The notes beneath the pieces were generated by a model, which was given only the letters and a program-made list of their open reading frames with translations, searched no databases and was not told where the DNA came from. Below are positions 16,707 to 25,924 of a DNA stretch of 64,000 nt, in pieces. Numbering within the stretch: the first letter of the stretch is position 1; every line of letters starts with the position of its first letter. The translations under genes and the position numbers were made by a program. This stretch comes from Streptomyces sp. AP-93 (GTDB taxonomy: Bacteria; Actinomycetota; Actinomycetes; Streptomycetales; Streptomycetaceae): assembly GCF_022808175.1 (NCBI RefSeq), contig NZ_JALGBX010000004.1, positions 331,446-395,445 on the forward strand. The letters are read 5' to 3'.

Positions 16707-18254
16707 TCAGCACTCCAGCCAGATCGGATTGGTGAAGGCGGCGGGTGCGCCGGGCAGCGGTGGCGCCTGCGCCGGGTGACGGACCTCTGCGCGAACGTAC
16801 GCGGATCGCGCGGGCGTCGTGCGCCACTCCAGGCAGGTTGCCCCGGGCGCCGTGAAGACCGGCCCCTGGTCCGTGACCAGCCGCAGGTCACAGCCCTCGG
16901 CCCCGGTCACCGACAGCCGTACGAGGACCTCCGCGACCGGGTCGGCGGACCGCAAGCGCTCCCCGATGCCCGCGTGGGCTCCCCGGGGGCCGACAGCGGT
17001 GAAGTCGACGGAGACGGCGGAGGATTCCGCGGCGTAGGCACGGCCGGCGCGCAGGCCCGCCAGGATCGCCGTACGCGAAAGATCGTCGGCCAGGACCACC
17101 GTCTGGGGCCCGCCGATGCGGTCCGGGTCACGGTGGTAGTCGCTGTGCGCCAGCGCCGGCAGCCAGCGGTCGCCCTGGGCACCGCGCAGGGTGGCGTCCC
17201 AGGAGGCGAGGGAGACCTCGTCGTCGGGCGTCCAGGCGCCGTTCCACACTTCCACGGCGTCGGCCTCGCCGAAGCCGAACTTCCAGGCGCAACCGATGCA
17301 GGTGGCGTGCGGGTGAGCGGGTACGACGAGTCCGCCGGCCTGCCGGACGGCGCGGGCGAAGCGCTCGAAGCGGCCGTCGCGGGAGCGGTAGCGCCAGTCG
17401 ACGAACGTACCCGGATCGGTGCCGACGGCAAGGACGTGGCCGGTGCGGGTGGTGATCTCCTCTCCGGTGAGGACGAGCAGGCCCTGGTCGGCGGCGCCCG
17501 CCCAAGCGCCGTGGGAGCTGTGGGTGTTGTGTTCGGAGGTGTTGACGAAGTCCAGGCCCGCGGCCCGGGCCAGGCCGGTGATCTCGGCCGGGGTGCGGCG
17601 GCCGTCGGAGTGCACGGAGTGCACGTGGCAGTCCCCGCGGTACCAGGCGCGGCCGCGGCCGGGGATCCGCTCGGGCGGGTAGGCCACGGGTGCGGGGGCC
17701 GCCGGTTCGCCGTACGTGAGGGCGACGTCGATCTCGTACGGCAGGCCCTGGGGGGCCACGGTGTAGGGGCCGAGCACGATGTGCCAGCGGCCGGGCTCCA
17801 GCGGGCCGGGCAGATAGCCGGGGGTGGTCTCGTCGGCGCGGAGGAAGAACTCGCTGCGGGCGCCGCCGGACCAGCCGCGGAAGCCGCGGCCGCCGAGCGC
17901 GGTGCCGCGCTGGTCGAACAAGCCTATGTCGAGGGCGTTGCCCGGGGTACCGGGCGGGGTCGGCGGCTTGTCGTAGCGGTAGGAGACGTGCAACTCACGT
18001 ATGCCCAAGGGGACATCCATGGGGACGTATACGAAGTCCGGGGCGCCGGGCGGGATCGTGCCACGCAAAGTCGTGGTGGTGGTGTGGGTGGTGGTGGTCG
18101 GCTCCGTGTCCGCGGCCGTTCCCGCGGCCGTTCCCGCGGCCGTTCCCGCGGCCGTTCCCGCGGCCGTTCCCGCAGCCGCGGCGGAGGGGGTGGCGGCGAC
18201 GGTGGTGGCCGCCGCGGTTGCCTGTGCCAGCAGTGCTCGTCTACTGAGGGCCAT
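16707..18254 (-). CDS. Tat-exported PHP-domain metal-dependent phosphoesterase
   Basis: A 515-residue protein. The N-terminus ALSRRALLAQATAAATTVAA is a Tat signal, followed by five GTAA repeats encoded by a 12-bp tandem repeat and a Thr-rich stretch. A beta-sandwich-like region (about 60-200) precedes the PHP domain, which has the metal-binding motifs YRGDCHVHSVHSDG, NTSEHNTHSSHG, VVPAHPHATCIG and LAHSDYHRD. PHP enzymes hydrolyse phosphoester bonds with a polynuclear metal centre; the substrate here is unknown. A gene of this type on its own and exported is likely involved in phosphate scavenging or polymer turnover, which is an inference. It is divergent from the glycosidase operon. Confidence 0.85.
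   Translation of the reverse strand: MALSRRALLAQATAAATTVAATPSAAAAGTAAGTAAGTAAGTAAGTAADTEPTTTTHTTTTTLRGTIPPGAPDFVYVPMDVPLGIRELHVSYRYDKPPTPPGTPGNALDIGLFDQRGTALGGRGFRGWSGGARSEFFLRADETTPGYLPGPLEPGRWHIVLGPYTVAPQGLPYEIDVALTYGEPAAPAPVAYPPERIPGRGRAWYRGDCHVHSVHSDGRRTPAEITGLARAAGLDFVNTSEHNTHSSHGAWAGAADQGLLVLTGEEITTRTGHVLAVGTDPGTFVDWRYRSRDGRFERFARAVRQAGGLVVPAHPHATCIGCAWKFGFGEADAVEVWNGAWTPDDEVSLASWDATLRGAQGDRWLPALAHSDYHRDPDRIGGPQTVVLADDLSRTAILAGLRAGRAYAAESSAVSVDFTAVGPRGAHAGIGERLRSADPVAEVLVRLSVTGAEGCDLRLVTDQGPVFTAPGATCLEWRTTPARSAYVRAEVRHPAQAPPLPGAPAAFTNPIWLEC
18113..18172 (-). repeat. 12-bp tandem repeat encoding GTAA
   Basis: Five near-perfect copies of GGCCGTTCCCGC (plus strand) sit within the PHP gene, just after the signal peptide cleavage region. 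They encode Gly-Thr-Ala-Ala units. Confidence 0.85.
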
Positions 18255-18438
18255 GGTCCCGAGCGTCGCCGGTCAAGGTGAATCCGGCGTGAACGGCGCC
18301 GCGTTCGGGCCGAGCGTCGCACGCCCCACCCCGAACGAGCCACCCCCACAAGGACCTTCGGACACATATGTGGATGGACATCGCATGGATGGATCGAGCC
18401 CAGGGTCTTGCGCGAACCCCTGTTCCGTTTCTACTCTC

Positions 18439-18477
18439 CCGGCCAATGGTTAGGAACTATTCCTAACCATTGGCCGG
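18439..18477. promoter_or_regulatory. Perfect 18-bp inverted repeat upstream of the GH8 gene
   Basis: The arms 18439-18456 and 18460-18477 (CCGGCCAATGGTTAGGAA and its complement) flank a 3-base loop. The core GGTTAGGAA-CTA-TTCCTAACC resembles TTAGGAA/TTCCTAA operators found before actinomycete polysaccharidase genes. It lies 56 bp before the GH8 start and is the likely operator of the glycosidase pair. A terminator for the divergent PHP gene is excluded, since that gene reads away from here. Confidence 0.7.
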
Positions 18478-18532
18478 TGCTCCGCATCGACCGCTCCCCC
18501 CACTCGCGCAGCACTCACCCCGAGGACGCCCG

Positions 18533-20584
18533 ATGTCACGAGCACATCAGCAACGTTCCGCGCACAGAGACCGTCGCCGCCCCCGCTGGCACCGCCCGCT
18601 GGCGGGCTTCGCCGCCGTCGCCGCCGCCATGGCGGGCCTCACCGGCCTCAGCGCCCCGGCCGCGACGGCCACCGATACCGTGGCCGCGGCCACAGCCCCG
18701 GCCGCCGTCGGCGCCGCCCTGCCCCGTGCGGCCGAGGCCGCCCCGGTGCTGGTATCGACCGGAAAGCCCGCGACCGCGTCCTCGGTCGAGGCGAGCGGCT
18801 TCGAGCCCGCCAAGGCCGTGGACGCCAACGCCGCGACCCGGTGGGCCAGCCTGGAGGGCGTGGACCCGCAGTGGCTCCGCATCGACCTCGGAGCGGCCCA
18901 CACCATCAGCCGGGTGAAGCTCAACTGGGAGGCCGCGTACGGGAAGACGTACAAGATCCAGACCTCCGCCGACGGCACGAACTGGACGGACGTCTACTCC
19001 ACCAGCACCGGCAACGGCGCCACCGACGACCTGACCGTCACCGGAACCGGGCGCCACGTCCGCATGCACGGCACCGCGCGGGGCACCGCGTACGGCTACT
19101 CCCTCTGGGAGTTCGAGGTCTACGGCTCCCCGGTCTCCGGCGGCTCCGACACCACCCCGCCCAGCGTCCCGGGCAGCCTGCGCTCGACGGCCACCACCGC
19201 GAACAGCGTCTCGCTCGCCTGGAACGCCGCCACCGACAACGTCGGCGTCACCGGTTACGACGTGTACCGGGGCACCACGCGCGTGACAACGGCCACCGGA
19301 ACCTCGTACACGGACACCGGCCTCACGGCCTCCACCAGCTACGGCTACACGGTCAAGGCACGGGACGCGGCGGGCAACACCTCCGCCGCGAGCAACACGC
19401 TCAGCGTCACCACCCAGCCCGCGAGCGGCTCCGGTCCGGCGGTTCCGTTCGGCAGCCACACCCGCCCCTACGCCCCCGGCACGCTGAAGCCGACGGGCGC
19501 CCAGGGCACCCTCGACCAGAAGACCATCGACTACTACACCAACTGGAAGTCCGCGTTCGTCCGCCAGAACTGCGGCAACGGCTGGTACCAGGTCATCTCC
19601 CCCGACGCCGACCACCCGTACGTGGCCGAGGCGCAGGGGTACGGCATGGTGATCGCCGCGACGATGGCCGGCGCCGACCCGGACGCGAAGAAGATCTTCG
19701 ACGGTCTGACCAAGTGGATGATCGACCACCCTTCGGCGATCAACCCGGACCTGCTCGCCGCGGAGCAGGACACCGCCTGCCGAAGCGTCAACGGCGGTGA
19801 CGGCGCGACCGACGGCGACATGGACGTCGCGTACGGGCTGCTGCTCGCCGACAAGCAATGGGGCAGCACGGGCACGTACAACTACAAGGCACTCGCGGTG
19901 AAGCACATCAACGCGATCAAGAAGGACGAGCTCAACCCGTCCACCAACCTGCTGAAGCTGGGCGACTGGAGCAGCTCCGGCGACCAGTACTACTACATCT
20001 CCCGCACCTCGGACTGGATGGTCGACCACTTCCGGGCCTTCCGGACCGCGACCGGCGACGCGGCCTGGGACACCGTCCGCACGGCGCACCAGAACCAGAT
20101 CACCAGCCTGCAGGCCTCCTACGCGCCGAACACCGGACTGCTGCCCGACTTCGTCGTCAACACCAACACCACCCCCAAGCCCGCCCCCGGGCAGGTTCTC
20201 GAGGACCCGAACGACGGCGCCTACTGGTGGAACGCCTGCCGGACCCCCTGGCGCATCGCGGACGATGCGGTGACCAGCGGAGACGCCAAGTCCCTCGCGT
20301 CGGCCCGCAAGCTCAACAGCTGGATCAAGACCAAGACGGGCGGCGACCCGAACAAGATCGCCATCGGCTACAAGCTCGACGGCACGCAGATCTCCTCCGG
20401 GAGCGAGGCGGCGTACTTCGCCCCGTTCGCACTGGCGGCCATGACCGACCCGGGCAGTCAGGCCTGGCTGGACGCGCTGTGGAACAAGATGCTGGCCGCC
20501 CCGATCGACACCAGCAGCTACTTCTCGGCGAGCATCCAGCTCCAGGTCATGATCACCGCCTCCGGCAACCACTGGGTCCCGTAA
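18533..20584 (+). CDS. Secreted glycoside hydrolase family 8 enzyme with F5/8-type CBM and FN3
   Basis: A 683-residue exported enzyme. A basic N-terminus and hydrophobic core ending in APAATA form the signal peptide. Residues 68-200 are a discoidin/CBM32-like domain (RIDLGAAHTISRVKLNWEAA, GYSLWEFEVYG). An FN3 domain spans about 212-300. The GH8 catalytic domain (303-683) has the general-acid motif YVAEAQGYGM (Glu near 366) and the acidic motif GATDGDMDVAYGLLLADKQW near 427-431. GH8 includes chitosanases, lichenases, endoglucanases and xylanases; the operator and neighbouring chitinases make chitosan or beta-glucan plausible. The ATG at 18533 precedes the signal peptide. The gene is 17 bp ahead of the next, with a shared promoter likely. 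Confidence 0.88.
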   Translation: MSRAHQQRSAHRDRRRPRWHRPLAGFAAVAAAMAGLTGLSAPAATATDTVAAATAPAAVGAALPRAAEAAPVLVSTGKPATASSVEASGFEPAKAVDANAATRWASLEGVDPQWLRIDLGAAHTISRVKLNWEAAYGKTYKIQTSADGTNWTDVYSTSTGNGATDDLTVTGTGRHVRMHGTARGTAYGYSLWEFEVYGSPVSGGSDTTPPSVPGSLRSTATTANSVSLAWNAATDNVGVTGYDVYRGTTRVTTATGTSYTDTGLTASTSYGYTVKARDAAGNTSAASNTLSVTTQPASGSGPAVPFGSHTRPYAPGTLKPTGAQGTLDQKTIDYYTNWKSAFVRQNCGNGWYQVISPDADHPYVAEAQGYGMVIAATMAGADPDAKKIFDGLTKWMIDHPSAINPDLLAAEQDTACRSVNGGDGATDGDMDVAYGLLLADKQWGSTGTYNYKALAVKHINAIKKDELNPSTNLLKLGDWSSSGDQYYYISRTSDWMVDHFRAFRTATGDAAWDTVRTAHQNQITSLQASYAPNTGLLPDFVVNTNTTPKPAPGQVLEDPNDGAYWWNACRTPWRIADDAVTSGDAKSLASARKLNSWIKTKTGGDPNKIAIGYKLDGTQISSGSEAAYFAPFALAAMTDPGSQAWLDALWNKMLAAPIDTSSYFSASIQLQVMITASGNHWVP

Positions 20585-20601
20585 CCCGAGAAGGAGTTGC
20601 C

Positions 20602-22071
20602 ATGCGAAGGATCCGAAGAAGAGGAACGGTCCCGCTGCTCCTGTCGGGCCTCCTGTCCGCCTCCCTGATCACCCTCCCCCAGGCACGGGCCGCCGACGGC
20701 CTGGTCTCGGCCGGAAAGCCCACGACGGCCTCGTCCCTGGAGACGAGCGCCTTCCCGGCCTCGCTCGCGGTGGACGGCGACACCGGCACCCGGTGGGCCA
20801 GCGCGGAGGGCGTGGACCCGCAGTGGGTCCGCATCGACCTCGGAGCCGCCCACGCCATCAGCCGGGTGAAGCTCAACTGGGAAGCCGCGTACGGGAAGAC
20901 GTACAAGATCCAGACCTCGAACGACGGGACGAACTGGACCGACGCCTACTCCACCAGCACCGGCAACGGCGCCACCGACGACCTGACCGTCACCGGAACC
21001 GGCCGCTACGTCCGCATGCACGCCACCGCCCGCGGCACCGCCTACGGCTACTCCCTCTGGGAGTTCGAGGTCTACGGCTCCCCGGCGGGTCCGGGCGGGC
21101 CGGTCGTGGACGTGTCGACCGCAGCCCAGTTGCAGAGCGCGCTGGCGGCGGCGCAGCCCGGGCAGACGATCCGGCTCGCGGCCGGGGAGTACCGGGGCGC
21201 CTTCGCAACCCGGCGGGCGGGTACGGCCGCCGCGCCGGTCACGCTCACCGGCCCGGCGGGCGCGGTCCTGGTGAACGACGGCCCCTCCGGCACCGCACCG
21301 GCCTGCCCGGCCCCCGGTGGCGGCTGGGACCCGGGGTACGGACTGTGGCTGTACGACGCCCCGTACTGGAACCTGACCGGTTTCAGCGTCAAGGACTCCA
21401 AGAAGGGAGTCGTCCTCGACAACTCCCACCACGTCACCCTCGACGGTCTCTCGGTCCACCACGTCGAGGACGAGGCGGTGCACTTCCGGCGCTCGTCCTC
21501 CGACGGCGTGATCAAGAACTCCACGATCACGCACACCGGCCTGGTCCAGCCCGGCTACGGGGAGGCCGTCTACATCGGCTCGGCCGGCTCCAACTGGGGC
21601 TGCCACGGCAACCAGGGCGGAGTGGACCGCTCGGACCGGGTCCAGGTGCTGAACAACCGGATCGGCCCGAACGTGGCCGCGGAACACGTCGACATCAAGG
21701 AGGGCACCACGCGCGGGGTGATCCGCGGCAACAGGTTCGACGGGACCGGGATCTCGGGGCAGAACTCGGCGGACTCCTGGGTCGACGCCAAGGGCGTCGG
21801 GTACCTCATCGAGAACAACACGGGGACCTTCGCCCCGCCCGGCACCTTCGCCAACGGCTACGAGACGCACAACCCGTCGACGACCCCTTCGTTCGCCAAC
21901 GGCTGCGGCAACGTCTGGCGCGGCAACACGTCGGACCTCGGCGGTGTCGGCGCCTACGCCATCAAGATCAGCTCGGTGTCGAAGTGCTCCGCCGACCCGA
22001 ACGTCGTGCACTCCGGCAATACCGTCACCCGCGCGGGCACGGGCCTGACGAACGTTCCCGTCACTCCCTGA
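20602..22071 (+). CDS. Secreted CBM plus right-handed beta-helix protein
   Basis: A 489-residue exported protein. The signal peptide ends in LPQARAA. The first domain (31-160) is a discoidin/CBM32-like module almost identical to that in the preceding gene. The rest is a parallel beta-helix of the pectate-lyase-like fold with TAAQLQSALAAAQPGQTIRL, GVVLDNSHHVTLDGLSVHHV, and NNRIGPNVAAEHVDIKEG. Proteins of this fold include polysaccharide lyases and glycosidases; no specific catalytic signature was recognised. The RBS AAGGAG lies 7 bp before the ATG. With the GH8 gene it forms a two-gene unit, closed by a strong terminator. Confidence 0.8.
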   Translation: MRRIRRRGTVPLLLSGLLSASLITLPQARAADGLVSAGKPTTASSLETSAFPASLAVDGDTGTRWASAEGVDPQWVRIDLGAAHAISRVKLNWEAAYGKTYKIQTSNDGTNWTDAYSTSTGNGATDDLTVTGTGRYVRMHATARGTAYGYSLWEFEVYGSPAGPGGPVVDVSTAAQLQSALAAAQPGQTIRLAAGEYRGAFATRRAGTAAAPVTLTGPAGAVLVNDGPSGTAPACPAPGGGWDPGYGLWLYDAPYWNLTGFSVKDSKKGVVLDNSHHVTLDGLSVHHVEDEAVHFRRSSSDGVIKNSTITHTGLVQPGYGEAVYIGSAGSNWGCHGNQGGVDRSDRVQVLNNRIGPNVAAEHVDIKEGTTRGVIRGNRFDGTGISGQNSADSWVDAKGVGYLIENNTGTFAPPGTFANGYETHNPSTTPSFANGCGNVWRGNTSDLGGVGAYAIKISSVSKCSADPNVVHSGNTVTRAGTGLTNVPVTP

Positions 22072-22072
22072 C

Positions 22073-22114
22073 GTCCTGACCGGCCCGGCCCCGTCGGGCC
22101 GGGCCGGTCAGGAC
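22073..22114. terminator. Bidirectional terminator between convergent genes
   Basis: A perfect 19-bp inverted repeat (22073-22091 and 22096-22114, arm GTCCTGACCGGCCCGGCCC) with a 4-base loop separates the beta-helix gene from the minus-strand IclR gene. Confidence 0.85.
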
Positions 22115-22123
22115 CACCGGACG

Positions 22124-22903
22124 TCATCTGATGCCGTGGCGCCGGAGCGTCGCGGCGAGGGCGGTGGCGTGCGCCACCACGGCCCGCGCCACGCGCTCCG
22201 TCTCCTCCTCGGTGGCGGCGTCCACCGGCATCGAGCAGCTGATCGCGTCCGAGGCCGGGATCCGGTAGTGCACGGGCGCCGACAGGCAGGCGACCCCGGG
22301 GGTGCCCTGCTCCCGCTCCAGCGCCCAGCCGCGATCCCGTACGCGCGCCAGCTCCTCGTGCAGCGCGGCGCGCTCGGTGACCGTGTTCGGGGTGAACGCC
22401 TCCAGTCTCGCGGGCAGTACGCCGTCCACCTCCTCGGTGGTGAGGTCGGCGAGGAGCGCCTGCCCGAGCGCGGTCAGGTGGGCGGGCAGCCGGCGTCCGA
22501 CGCGGGAGACGGCGCGGGCGCTGCCGCGCGCCTCGCGACTGGCGAGGTAGAGCACGTACGCGTCGTCGAGGCGGGCGAAGTGCACGGTGTAGCCGGTCTC
22601 TTCGCGGAGGTCCTCCATCACGGCGTGCGCGTACGGCAGGGCCGGATCGCGGTCGAGGTAGGCGGTGCCGGAGAGCAGTGCGTGCGGGCCGACGCCGAAG
22701 GCGGATCCGGTCTCGTCCGCCTCGACCCACTTGAGCTCGCGCAGGGTGCGGACGAGGGCGTGCAGGCTGCTGCGCGGATAGCCCAGGCGTTCCTGGAGCT
22801 CGGTGACCGTGAGCTTGTCCTCGGAGGAGGCAAGTGCCTCCAGGATGCGCACCGTTCGCTCGGCGGATTTGACGGTGGCGACATCCGTCGCGGGTCCGGG
22901 CAT
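22124..22903 (-). CDS. IclR-family transcriptional regulator of the sugar-acid ABC operon
   Basis: A 259-residue regulator. The winged HTH spans residues 12-70 (AERTVRILEALASSEDKLTV, RSSLHALVRTL). The ligand-binding domain follows (GYTVHFARLDDAYVLYLASR, LPAHLTALGQALLADL, ACLSAPVHYRIPASDAISCS). It is divergent from the sugar-binding lipoprotein gene with 120 bp between starts. In other bacteria IclR proteins often control uronate or aldarate operons, and the interrupted operon here carries those enzymes. The Met at 22903 was chosen because it begins the family-typical N-terminus. Confidence 0.87.
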   Translation of the reverse strand: MPGPATDVATVKSAERTVRILEALASSEDKLTVTELQERLGYPRSSLHALVRTLRELKWVEADETGSAFGVGPHALLSGTAYLDRDPALPYAHAVMEDLREETGYTVHFARLDDAYVLYLASREARGSARAVSRVGRRLPAHLTALGQALLADLTTEEVDGVLPARLEAFTPNTVTERAALHEELARVRDRGWALEREQGTPGVACLSAPVHYRIPASDAISCSMPVDAATEEETERVARAVVAHATALAATLRRHGIR

Positions 22904-23022
22904 GTGAACCCTCCAAATTCTGCACGGCTGTTGACCGGCATGGTAGCGGACGCTAACTTCCCCTTGCAGAGCAACCAGATCCTCAGATCCTGTCCACATA
23001 TCTAGACGGGAATCATCATCCG
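22904..23022. promoter_or_regulatory. Divergent promoter region of IclR and ABC genes
   Basis: The segment is visibly AT-richer than its surroundings. It holds a direct repeat AGATCCTCAGATCCT near 22977 and separated TCTGCA/TGCAGA half-sites near 22918 and 22966. No convincing perfect IclR palindrome was seen. It is the logical site for control of the importer and downstream sugar-acid genes. Confidence 0.45.
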
Positions 23023-24378
23023 ATGCATCGCAGAGCCGCATCCACCACCCTGGCCACCACCCTGGCCGCTCTGGCCGCCCTACTCGCCCTCACCACCCTC
23101 ACCGCCTGCGGCGGGGACTCCCGCGCCAACGCCTCCGGCGGTGGAGACGACAAGGCGCCGCTGGAGGTCTGGGTCCGCAAGCCGCCCGGTTCCCCGACCG
23201 AGAAGACCCACCAGGACCTGGCCGCCGCCTTCACCAAGGCCACCGGCATCGACGCCAAAGTCACCGCCCTGTTCGACGACTTCGAGACCAAGCTCCAGCA
23301 GGCCGCCGCGCAGAAGAAGCTCCCGGACCTGATCGTCAACGACACCGCTCAGCTGGGCACCCTGGTCAAACAGGGCCTGGTCCGCGAGGTGCGGCAGTCG
23401 GAGATCCAGGGCGGCGAGCAGCTGGTGCCCAGCTCCTGGGAGGCGGCCAGGGCCGCCGACGGCAAGTACTACGGCGTGCCGTTCTCCGCCCAGACCTTCG
23501 CGCTCTTCGTCCGCAAGGACTGGCGGGAGAAGCTCGGCATCGCGCCGCCCGCCGACTGGGACCAACTCGACGCGCTGGCCGCCGCCTTCACCACCGGGGA
23601 CCCGGACGCCAACGGCAAGGCCGACACCTACGGCTACGTCATCCCCGGCACCACCAAGCGCGGCTACCTGGACTGGTACTTCTCCAGCTTCCTGTGGTCC
23701 GCAGGCGGCGACTACTTCACCGGCGCGGGCAAGGACCTGAAGCCGGCCGTCGACGGTCCGGGCGCCCTGCTGGCCGCCCAGCGGCTCAAGAACCAGTTCT
23801 GCGCAGACAAGAGCGTCGTCCCGGGCGCGGTCACCACCGAAACCACCCAGGCCCACCCGCTGTTCGAGACCGGCAAGGGCGGCATCTACCTCACCGGCCC
23901 CTACAACATGGCCCGTTTCGACAAGGCGCTCGGCAAGGACGCGTACGAGATCCTGCCGCTGCCCGCCGGACCGGGCGGCAGGAGCTCCGTGCTCGCCGAG
24001 GGCGAGAACACGTATCTGATGGCGGGCTCGAAGAACCCCAAGGGGCAGGTGAAGTACGCCGAGTTCCTCATCGGCGCCGAAGGACAGACCGCCGGCATGG
24101 CCGGGGACACCGCGGGCAACGTGGTCCGGCTCCCCGTCAACCCGTCCGTCCGGCTGTCGGACGTACGGCAGGACACGCGCTGGCAGGTCTTCGACGAGGT
24201 GTACCGCGAGTCCGGCCGCTACTCCCCCGCCGTGAAGGACTGGACGCCCTTCCGCCAGGCGTCCGCCGAGGCCCTCAACGGCATGGTGGCCGACTGCGGT
24301 TCGAACCCCGAGGCCGTTCTCGGCAAGCTCGCCGGCGCCTTCTCCGCGGAGCTCGAGAAGCAGGGAGCGGGATCCTGA
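23023..24378 (+). CDS. ABC transporter sugar-binding lipoprotein
   Basis: A 451-residue extracytoplasmic solute-binding protein (SBP family 1 type). The signal peptide ends in the lipobox TLTACGGDS. The body starts PLEVWVRKPPGSPTEKTHQD and includes YYGVPFSAQTFALFVRKDWR, GYLDWYFSSFLWSAGGDYF and KGGIYLTGPYNMARFDKAL, which are typical of sugar-binding lobes. The substrate is inferred as a uronic acid or oligo-uronide from the downstream enzymes. The stop overlaps the next start (TGATG), so expression is coupled. Confidence 0.9.
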   Translation: MHRRAASTTLATTLAALAALLALTTLTACGGDSRANASGGGDDKAPLEVWVRKPPGSPTEKTHQDLAAAFTKATGIDAKVTALFDDFETKLQQAAAQKKLPDLIVNDTAQLGTLVKQGLVREVRQSEIQGGEQLVPSSWEAARAADGKYYGVPFSAQTFALFVRKDWREKLGIAPPADWDQLDALAAAFTTGDPDANGKADTYGYVIPGTTKRGYLDWYFSSFLWSAGGDYFTGAGKDLKPAVDGPGALLAAQRLKNQFCADKSVVPGAVTTETTQAHPLFETGKGGIYLTGPYNMARFDKALGKDAYEILPLPAGPGGRSSVLAEGENTYLMAGSKNPKGQVKYAEFLIGAEGQTAGMAGDTAGNVVRLPVNPSVRLSDVRQDTRWQVFDEVYRESGRYSPAVKDWTPFRQASAEALNGMVADCGSNPEAVLGKLAGAFSAELEKQGAGS

Positions 24379-25277
24379 TGCGGCGGCCGGGGCGGCCGGG
24401 CAGCCGTGTCGCAGCGGCGACTCCCTGGCTGTTCCTCGCCCCGGCGCTGCTGCTGTTCGCGCTCTTCAAGTTCCTGCCGATGTGGCGGGCGGTCGAGATG
24501 AGCTTCCACGAGGTGCGCCCCTACCTGGGCGACCGGTGGGTGGGCGGGGCCAATTACACCCAGGTGGTCACGGACGAGGCCTTCCTCGACGCCATCGGGC
24601 ACACGGTCGTGCTGGCGATCGGGCAGACCGGTGGCTCCGTACTGCTCGGACTGGCGCTCGCACTGCTCCTGGAGGGCACGGCCCGCCGGCTGTGGATCAT
24701 CCGGACGGCCGTGTTCCTGCCGACGGTGACGGCGATGGCAGTGGTCGCCGAGGTATGGCGGATCCTCTACCACCCGGCAGCCGACGGCGCGGTCAACACC
24801 CTGCTCGGGTGGCTGGGGGTGGGGCCCTCGCAGTTCCTCAACAGCCCGGACAGCGCGCTGTGGTCGGTCATGGCGGTCGGCGTGTGGCGCGGAGCCCCCT
24901 ACGACATGATGATCTTCCTCGCGGCGCTGGCCGGTGTCGACCGGACCCTCTACGAGGCCGCGGCCGCGGACGGCGCCGGGGTGCTGCGCAGGCTGTGGCA
25001 CGTCACCCTGCCCGCCCTGCGCCCGGCCTTCACCATCCTGTTCACCCTCGCGGCGATCCGCTCCCTGCGGGTCTTCACCGAAATCTTCCTGCTCACCAAC
25101 GGCGGACCCGACGGCTCCACCGAGGTACTCATGACGCTGATCTACAAGCTCGGCCTGGAGCGGAACGAACTGGGCGTCGCGGCCGCCGGGTCGATGGTGC
25201 TGCTCGCGGCCTCGGTCACGCTGACGCTCGCCGTCCGGCTGGCCCGCGCCGGGACCGGGAAGGAGGCGACCCGGTGA
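24378..25277 (+). CDS. ABC sugar permease, first subunit (MalF/UgpA type)
   Basis: A 299-residue membrane protein with about six segments, starting TPWLFLAPALLLFALFKFLP. The EAA loop YEAAAADGAGVLRRLWHVTL is conserved, and NGGPDGSTEVLMTLIYKLGL is typical near the C-terminus. Its start is coupled to the upstream stop and its end overlaps the following permease start by 4 bp. Confidence 0.9.
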   Translation: MRRPGRPGSRVAAATPWLFLAPALLLFALFKFLPMWRAVEMSFHEVRPYLGDRWVGGANYTQVVTDEAFLDAIGHTVVLAIGQTGGSVLLGLALALLLEGTARRLWIIRTAVFLPTVTAMAVVAEVWRILYHPAADGAVNTLLGWLGVGPSQFLNSPDSALWSVMAVGVWRGAPYDMMIFLAALAGVDRTLYEAAAADGAGVLRRLWHVTLPALRPAFTILFTLAAIRSLRVFTEIFLLTNGGPDGSTEVLMTLIYKLGLERNELGVAAAGSMVLLAASVTLTLAVRLARAGTGKEATR

Positions 25278-25924
25278 GCCGTCTCGACACCGCGCTCGGC
25301 CTGGAGGAGCGGCGCGGCCGGCCGCGGTCATCGGCAAGCTGGTGCTGTACGCGCTGCTCGTGATGGTCTTCGCCGGGCCCCTGCTCGCGCTGCTGGCCAG
25401 CGCCTTCAACCACACCACCGACCCGACCTCGCTGACCCTGCTGCCGAACCGGCCGACACTGGAGAACTTCCGGGCGGCCTTCGAGCGCGACGTACTGCTG
25501 TACCTGCTCAACTCCTTCCTGGTGGTGGGCGGCGGACTGCTGCTCCAGATCGGGGTCAGCATCTCCGCCGCGTACGCCCTGGCCCGCAAACGCTTCCCCG
25601 GGCTGCGGCTGGTCCTGCTGCTGATCCTCTCCACGATGATGCTGCCCGAGGAGATCCTCGCGATCCCGCTGTCCCTGGTCCTCTCCGACCTGTCCCTCAC
25701 CGGGAGCCTCTGGGGAATGATCGTCCCGGTCGGGGCCTGGGCCTTCTCGATCCTGGTCACCGCGGAGTTCATGAAGGAGATCCCGGTCGAGCTGGAGGAA
25801 GCCGCCCGCCTCGACGGGGCCGGCGACCTCCGGGTCTTCTGGTCGGTGATCCTGCCGCTGTGCCGCCCGGCGCTCGGGGTGATCGGCATCTTCGGCTTCA
25901 CCATGATCTGGGACCAGTACATGC
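25274..25924 (+). pseudogene. ABC sugar permease, second subunit, 5' part split by insertion
   Basis: A MalG-type permease. The GTG at 25274 starts in frame with SRLDTALGLEERRGR. A one-base frame change near 25313-25325 then leads into AAVIGKLVLYALLVMVFAGP and the rest, through the EAA loop LEEAARLDGAGDLRVFWSVI, to FTMIWDQYM. There it stops after a few foreign residues (LVPA). The missing end is found at 47729-47928. Joining codon 25921-25923 and C25924 to T47729 gives ATG-CTG-TTC-CCG in frame and a total of about 283 residues, normal for the family. The 5' frame change, like others in this window, may be a sequencing error. Confidence 0.88.

Noticed and set aside
18113-18172. Regular 12-bp repeats resembling a small CRISPR or regulatory array
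   Set aside because: There are no spacers; the repeats are in frame and encode GTAA in the Tat-exported protein.
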